From: a virus | Virus record (IMG/VR): IMGVR_UViG_3300031787_000848 | Coordinates: 1 to 23,648 of that record | Length of the DNA: 23,648 bases | Strand: one strand, 5' to 3' | Part shown: positions 19,460 to 23,648 of the stretch, in pieces | Layout of the letters: every line of letters begins with the position of its first letter | How positions within the stretch are numbered: position 1 is the stretch's first letter | Program-made: the position numbers and the translations under genes | Notes under the pieces: model-generated | Told to the model about the DNA's origin: nothing | Databases searched by the model: none | Seen by the model: only the letters and a program-made list of their open reading frames with translations

Positions 19460-19665
19460 TTCGCGGGATCCACCTTACGACGACGCTTCCGCCGATAGGC
19501 AGATGGGTCGATGCAGAAGCCCATTGGTCCCCTGACCGGCTCAAAAGGCTTGCCCGGCGGGTCGTTGGAGCGGAGTTCATGGATGCTGCCGGAGAACGCC
19601 TCCCCGAGGTGGCTCCCGACCTCCTTCCAGTCCGGGTCATCGTACTCGCCGCGACGCCTTGGCAT
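19456..19665 (-). CDS. Hypothetical 69-residue basic protein
   Basis: Starts MPRRRGEYDDPDWKEVGSHL, and ends in a basic run (YRRKRRRKVDPAK). GGGAGG lies 6 nt before the ATG. The first 29 bp overlap the end of the phosphoesterase gene in another frame. The C-terminal Lys/Arg run could bind DNA or membrane. No family recognised. Confidence 0.65.
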   Translation of the reverse strand: MPRRRGEYDDPDWKEVGSHLGEAFSGSIHELRSNDPPGKPFEPVRGPMGFCIDPSAYRRKRRRKVDPAK

Positions 19666-20791
19666 GACGAGCCTCCCACTTCCCGCGCTTGTAGCGCATG
19701 ATGTCGATGGCCTCCGCGAGATCCGTGTACGCCTGGATGCCGCCGTCCGGGTCCACGACGATCCCCACCGTAGAGCCGTGCCGCGACTCCTGCGCCTCGT
19801 ACTGGTGCTGGTCGGCATAGCTGTCAATGTGCTTGTATCCCCGCGCGCGCACCAGCCAGAACGATTTGCTCCCTTTGGACGCATCCTGCCCTTGGTAGAT
19901 TTCGGCATGGTGCTGGTGACCGGCAGCGAGGATGTCGGCAACCCCGTCCGAGAACTGCCGCGCCCGCATCAACCCGTGCAGGGGGTTGTAGATGCTGCTG
20001 CCCTTGAAGTCGTGGCGGGCGTCGATCTTGGTGACATGGCCCGTTGGCGTGGCGACCTCGAACTGCGCCGCCCAGTCCTGCTTGACCGCATGGCCCCTAG
20101 CCATCCAGTCCAACGGATCACCCGCCCCCGACCACATGTCATGGTTCCCGGCAATCAGGACTATCCACGGCACCGCCCCGAAGAACCACTCGGCCAGCTT
20201 CCAAGCCTGCGTCCGGGTCGTCTCCTGCTCCGCGTAGAGGCGAACCAGCTTCCCCGTCCAGTTGTTCGTCACATCTCCTAAGCAGACCGCATGGACGTTA
20301 GGCGTCCGCATCAACTCCACATCGCGCTTGAGGAGGGGCCAGTTGCAGCCGGGGTCGTCCAGATGTGGGTCGCCCACTACCGCGATGACGTAGGGACCAT
20401 CCTCCTTCAGGCTGAACCGCATCCACTTCTTGGCTGCCCTATGCTCCGAGCGGCGGGTATAGCCTTCCGCCAGACGGTCTATGAGCGCCTCTACGGGGAT
20501 GTCGGGGTCTGGGATAGGGGGAGGGGTGTATCGCTGCTCCAGAGCCTCCCTGCGGCCCTTGGCGACGTACTGGGACCAGTCGATCTCCCGACCGGCGCTC
20601 TCCTCAAGCTGCTTGACGGTGCTGGTCTTGCCGTTGATGCGCTTGCCGAGGCGGAACATGGCTTCTGCCCAGGCCCCGCGCATTCCGGTCTGCGGCGTCA
20701 TGCCGGTGGGGACATGGCCCTCGCGGAGGCATTGCTCCACGGTCTCCACGCGCCGCAAGGCTTCCTCGCGGCTCAAACCCGGATTTGGCAT
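19637..20791 (-). CDS. Calcineurin-like metallophosphoesterase with N-terminal helix-turn-helix region
   Basis: 384 residues. The dimetal site is visible as VVGDPHLDD (D141, H143), CLGDVTNNW (D173), IAGNHDMWS (N216, H217) and AAGHQHHAEI (H292, H294), in the canonical order. H260 in DARHD may be the fifth ligand. Residues 1-70 (LSREEALRRVETVEQCLREG to TSTVKQLEESAG) read as a helix-turn-helix. This combination suggests a DNA-acting phosphodiesterase or nuclease, like other phage metallophosphatases near tail and lysis genes. Substrate unknown. The start directly follows the upstream stop. Confidence 0.86.
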   Translation of the reverse strand: MPNPGLSREEALRRVETVEQCLREGHVPTGMTPQTGMRGAWAEAMFRLGKRINGKTSTVKQLEESAGREIDWSQYVAKGRREALEQRYTPPPIPDPDIPVEALIDRLAEGYTRRSEHRAAKKWMRFSLKEDGPYVIAVVGDPHLDDPGCNWPLLKRDVELMRTPNVHAVCLGDVTNNWTGKLVRLYAEQETTRTQAWKLAEWFFGAVPWIVLIAGNHDMWSGAGDPLDWMARGHAVKQDWAAQFEVATPTGHVTKIDARHDFKGSSIYNPLHGLMRARQFSDGVADILAAGHQHHAEIYQGQDASKGSKSFWLVRARGYKHIDSYADQHQYEAQESRHGSTVGIVVDPDGGIQAYTDLAEAIDIMRYKRGKWEARHAKASRRVR

Positions 20792-21040
20792 TCAGGCACC
20801 CTTGCCGACGAGCTTCATGTCCCGCCCCATCGGGCCAACGCAGGCAATGCCGCTGGGGGCGACGATGACCAGCGTCCAGGAGCCGCTGCGGGAGGTGTAG
20901 ATCACCAGCACGTTGCCATTTGCCATGCGCCCAGCAACGAAGGCGCTCTCATGGTAGTCCTTGAGGACCGTTTCGATCTTGTCCAGCGGCAGGCACAACG
21001 GCTTGTCGTCCTGCTGCACAAGGAAAAGAAGACCCTCCAT
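20792..21040 (-). CDS. Hypothetical 82-residue beta-rich protein
   Basis: Starts MEGLLFLVQQDDKPLCLPLD; TAGGAGGG lies 3-4 nt before the ATG. The sequence alternates short strands (NGNVLVIYTS, SWTLVIVAPSG), suggesting a compact beta domain. No family recognised. It is adjacent to the phosphoesterase with no gap. Confidence 0.66.
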   Translation of the reverse strand: MEGLLFLVQQDDKPLCLPLDKIETVLKDYHESAFVAGRMANGNVLVIYTSRSGSWTLVIVAPSGIACVGPMGRDMKLVGKGA

Positions 21041-21048
21041 AGTCCCTC

Positions 21049-21264
21049 CTAACGAAGCGGGAAGAATGGCATCCACTTTACCACAACAGCCGTGACAGCC
21101 CCGCTCAACCCGCCAACGGCGACCAATACTCTCCACCCTCCACCGGCAGCGTCAAGCGCGCTCCTGACTGCCTTGAGGTCAGCGGACATCTCCTCGACGC
21201 ACTTGGTCAGGGCCTTTACTTCGGCCTCCAAGCGACCGAACTCACGGGGGTCAATCTCGGACAC
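21049..21264 (-). CDS. XhlA-like coiled-coil membrane protein (GTG start)
   Basis: 71 residues. An N-terminal coiled coil (FGRLEAEVKALTKCVEEMSA, DLKAVRSALD) is followed by one membrane segment (WRVLVAVGGLSGAVTAVVVK, about 47-65) and a short basic tail. This layout matches XhlA-type hemolysin/holin partner proteins. GTG at 21264 is chosen because GGAGG lies 6 nt upstream; a longer reading from ATG 21348 lacks a ribosome site. It may anchor at the inner membrane and modulate lysis. Confidence 0.7.
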   Translation of the reverse strand: MSEIDPREFGRLEAEVKALTKCVEEMSADLKAVRSALDAAGGGWRVLVAVGGLSGAVTAVVVKWMPFFPLR

Positions 21265-21355
21265 CTTCGACCTCCATCCACGAACGAGGGGCTTGGCGTC
21301 GCTCCATCTTGGAGATCCGATTGTCCACTTCTCGTCCTCCAGATCCATTGGTCAC
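21251..21355 (-). CDS. Possible 34-residue coupled peptide (GTG start)
   Basis: GTG overlaps the tail-fibre stop as GTGA. The peptide includes GGREVDNRISKMERRQ and ends 14 nt inside the XhlA-like gene in another frame, closing the gap between the two genes. It is charged and helical. No Shine-Dalgarno is visible, so it would be made by re-initiation. Confidence 0.4.
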   Translation of the reverse strand: MTNGSGGREVDNRISKMERRQAPRSWMEVEGVRD

Positions 21356-22941
21356 GGGTTGGCCTGCGCGTTGTTGGGCTTCCGAGACTGTACGAGCCGC
21401 TTGCCAGCAGTCGCCGTCCAGGTGTTGGAGCCGCTCGCGTTGTAGCTGGCCGAGGATGTCCGCAGCTTGAACCCACCGGCAGTCTTGTCGGCATCGGTTC
21501 CGAAGGTCACCCCATTGCCGTTGATCGTCAGCGTCGCGGGGTTGCCGTTCGTCCACACGAAAGGCCCATCTGCCGCTGCGTTGCCGGTGAAGGTTCCGCT
21601 GGTGGAGACTGCGGTGCTGGTGATGTTGGCAGTCGAGAGCGCCTTGAAGCCGGTGGGCGGGGTGTATGAGAAAGGGCGCTGACCGAAGTTCACGGCAAAG
21701 TCTGCACCAGAGATGCCGCTGACAAATGCGTACACATCACCAGATGTGACATTTGTATATGCAGACCCCTGGGAGACGTTGTTTTTGTAGAACGTCAGGG
21801 TCGTGGTGGACGGATCGTATGTCACGCCTATAACGTCACCTGTCGTGTACGTTGATCCGTAAGCCGTGCCTGAACCTGGAGCGTTGTTGTTGTTCTTCTT
21901 GCCAAGGTTATCGTAGCTCCAGCACCCCGCGCTAGAAAGAGTGTTGTTGGTTCCTTCAGTACCCTTAACTTGCTGAGAAGCAAGTATGATCCCGATATAC
22001 GCGGCACCGCCAACGGAAGTTACCGTGACCTCCCAGTATGACTTGGAGTTGATGGCTGCGCTCCCAACAATGATTGGGTAGTACGCTCCAGCCCCATACG
22101 ACCATTGCATGTTTGCCGCCGCAAATGTCCCAACAGAGGTGTGGGATGCAATCGGGTTCATGGTCGAGAAGTTTGTCGTCGGCGTGTCCAGCATCTGGTC
22201 GAACGTCACGCCGCTCGTCACCGAGATGCCGCTGGTCGTCCAGTTGTTGGCGTTGCCGCTGCTGTCGTAGCCGATGGTCGTGGTCGTCGTGGCGTCGTTG
22301 AACTTCAGATAGAAGCCGTTGTTGCCGTAGGTGCCAGCGTACTGTTTCGGCACCCACACCGAGCCAGCCGTGTAACCAAAGCTGCTGGGCGTCAGGGCTT
22401 GGCCGTCGATGAAGTTGAACTCAGCCAGATAGCCGTCGATGTAGTCTGCGCTCGTCGCAAACCAGCCAGCACCGTTGCTGATCTTAATCGACTTGCCGGA
22501 TTCGTTGAACGTGATGTCGGCATTCAAGGTGATCGTGCCGGACATGGTCACGGCTTGGTTGTTGGCGTAGACCTTGATGCGGTCCGCTGCCGTTGCCTGC
22601 GTCGTGTCCACGGCAACGACGAAGTGATGCCAAGCAGACGGGTCACGAAATACCGGCGTCGATGTCAGGCTCGCGCCGCGAACCAATATGCGAATCGTGT
22701 CGGGGGCGCCGTTGTCGAACGAGAAAAACGTCGATGCCCCACCCGTACTCTCCCCCCACACCCACTCAGGCCCGAGAGCGCCACGCTTGTGCCAGAAAGA
22801 CCATGTCGCGATCTTTGCGTTCGTCGGCGTACCCGCTGTCCGCGTCATGGCAGCGTTGTTGGACCGGCGAAAGCGCAGCGAGTAGGGGATCTGGTAGCCC
22901 GCAGCCCCGCCAATGCGGAACATCGGGTGCGCGCCGAACAT
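21352..22941 (-). CDS. Tail fibre/receptor-binding protein with LamG-like and SPRY domains
   Basis: 529 residues. Residues 20-195 look like a LamG/concanavalin-like jelly roll: ATWSFWHKRG (45-54), PSAWHHFVVAVDT (101-113), RIKVYANNQAV, then YIDGYLAEFNFIDGQALTP (167-185). Residues 300-435 resemble a SPRY domain: SYWEVTVTS (301-309), YIGIILAS, then TTGDVIGVTYDPSTTTLTFY (366-385) and FAVNFGQRPF (415-424). Both folds bind glycans or proteins, so this is a likely host-recognition or decoration protein. The C-terminal 90 residues (Thr/Ser/Gly-rich) are unassigned. The start shares a base with the preceding stop (TGATG). Confidence 0.83.
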   Translation of the reverse strand: MFGAHPMFRIGGAAGYQIPYSLRFRRSNNAAMTRTAGTPTNAKIATWSFWHKRGALGPEWVWGESTGGASTFFSFDNGAPDTIRILVRGASLTSTPVFRDPSAWHHFVVAVDTTQATAADRIKVYANNQAVTMSGTITLNADITFNESGKSIKISNGAGWFATSADYIDGYLAEFNFIDGQALTPSSFGYTAGSVWVPKQYAGTYGNNGFYLKFNDATTTTTIGYDSSGNANNWTTSGISVTSGVTFDQMLDTPTTNFSTMNPIASHTSVGTFAAANMQWSYGAGAYYPIIVGSAAINSKSYWEVTVTSVGGAAYIGIILASQQVKGTEGTNNTLSSAGCWSYDNLGKKNNNNAPGSGTAYGSTYTTGDVIGVTYDPSTTTLTFYKNNVSQGSAYTNVTSGDVYAFVSGISGADFAVNFGQRPFSYTPPTGFKALSTANITSTAVSTSGTFTGNAAADGPFVWTNGNPATLTINGNGVTFGTDADKTAGGFKLRTSSASYNASGSNTWTATAGKRLVQSRKPNNAQANP

Positions 22942-23645
22942 CAGGCAAACCCGTTGCTGATGCGGGCGTAGATCACGCTCGTCTCAGCGACGAAGTACGC
23001 GACCATGTCCCTTGCCGAGGCAGTCGTGGACAGGCCGGGGAAGGAGCCTCCCTCCCAGATCCACGAGTTGGTGAACGTCGCCGCTTGGCCGCCCGAGGCG
23101 TTCTGGATGACCTCGATCACACCCGTCGCACCCGGAATCGCCCCGGCCACGGCATTGAACGTCACGGCACCCGAGATGACCATGCGGTGGTTGAGAGCCG
23201 TGTTCAGGTTGAGGCTGATCGTCCCAGCCGTCGTCCCCATGTTGTTGATGGCCCCGAACAGGGCTGCTGCCGAGTTGGCCTGCGAGGACTGGAAGACGTT
23301 GCCGCCAATCGTCCCGGCCCCGAGGTTCCCGACCGCCGCCGCCGTCGTAGCCGAGGCGAAGACCGCCCGACCCACCGTACCGCCGCCGAGGGTGGTCTGG
23401 GCAATGGTGGTCGTGGCAGCAGAAAGAAGGGCCACCCCCGTAGCCCCCACAGGCACCATCCTCCCCGAGGTGGAACTGTCGAAGACCGCAATGCCCGTGG
23501 CACCGGCAGAGACATCGGCAAGCGCCATCGCCAGCGGGGCGGAGTAGTCCGTCCAGGAGTCGATGAGGTTGCTGAAGTCTGCGCTGGTGGGCTGGAAGTA
23601 AGCCTTCCAGAGGGCCTTCAGGGCGGTCTTCGACAGGGCCGTCAT
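22941..23645 (-). CDS. Tail fibre/appendage-like protein, low-complexity Ala/Gly/Thr-rich
   Basis: 234 residues. The start MTALSKTALKALWKAYFQPT followed by SADFSNLIDSWTDY is typical of phage tail-fibre or baseplate-attached proteins, which often begin with such an FxxxIDSW helix. Residues 45-140 are an Ala/Gly/Thr/Val repeat-like beta region (ATGIAVFDSSTSGRM, TTTIAQTTLGGGTVG). A C-terminal domain has VIEVIQNASGGQAATF and IWEGGSFPGL. The ATG is 3 bp from the window end, so upstream context is missing. It would act with the LamG/SPRY fibre. Confidence 0.75.
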   Translation of the reverse strand: MTALSKTALKALWKAYFQPTSADFSNLIDSWTDYSAPLAMALADVSAGATGIAVFDSSTSGRMVPVGATGVALLSAATTTIAQTTLGGGTVGRAVFASATTAAAVGNLGAGTIGGNVFQSSQANSAAALFGAINNMGTTAGTISLNLNTALNHRMVISGAVTFNAVAGAIPGATGVIEVIQNASGGQAATFTNSWIWEGGSFPGLSTTASARDMVAYFVAETSVIYARISNGFA

Positions 23646-23648
23646 GGC

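Overview
This window is part of a tailed double-stranded DNA bacteriophage genome (or a prophage/metagenomic phage contig). Terminase, portal, tail-fibre-like, holin/endolysin, recombination and replication genes lie densely packed with overlapping starts and stops, and no rRNA, tRNA, IS element, CRISPR array or integrase was seen. The DNA is GC-rich with strong GGAGG-type ribosome binding sites. The GC-rich coding style, the 3TM holin and the GH108 endolysin would fit a proteobacterial, perhaps alphaproteobacterial, host; this is inference, not a demonstrated host.

Layout. (1) Positions 1-9882 are a leftward (minus strand) late block. From a sigma70-like promoter near 9911-9939 it reads three small ORFs (two of them predicted membrane peptides), small terminase, large terminase, and eventually the portal, which runs off the left edge. 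Between large terminase and portal, usually near neighbours in phages, sit about 5.9 kb of nine extra genes: a winged-helix protein, a GT-B/capsule-synthesis-like protein, a Holliday-junction-resolvase-like nuclease, a small HTH protein, a hypothetical protein, a class I methyltransferase, a GT-A glycosyltransferase, an FkbM methyltransferase and a 662-residue GT-A + DUF115 (MAF/MptE-like) fusion. All are joined by 1-11 nt overlaps or a 1-nt gap, so they form one late transcription unit with the packaging genes. (2) Positions 9883-10325 are a divergent control region. (3) Positions 10326-18317 are rightward early genes in two units. Unit A (10326-11357) is small unknown genes closed by a GNRA-loop terminator. 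Unit B (11660-18317) has a DnaA domain IV-like protein, a DnaJ-like zinc protein, a C5 cytosine methyltransferase with a second ORF in another frame, a replication-organizer-like protein, a YqaJ exonuclease, an ERF annealing protein and a small protein with an SSB-type acidic tip. (4) Positions 18295-23645 are leftward lysis and tail genes: GH108 endolysin, 3TM holin, metallophosphoesterase, XhlA-like membrane protein, a LamG+SPRY tail fibre and another fibre-like protein. They converge on the early block. If the genome is circular or terminally redundant, these are the distal end of the same late transcript that leaves through the portal.

The points most worth following are the glycan/methyl module embedded in the packaging operon; a duplicated promoter/operator cassette ahead of both early units, built from paired TTGCrTA/TGCAA-type half sites and overlapping a conserved possible ~25-residue leader peptide; and the dual-frame methyltransferase locus. 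Exonuclease, annealing protein, SSB-tail protein, resolvase-like nuclease and replication-organizer-like protein together would make a self-sufficient recombination and replication set.
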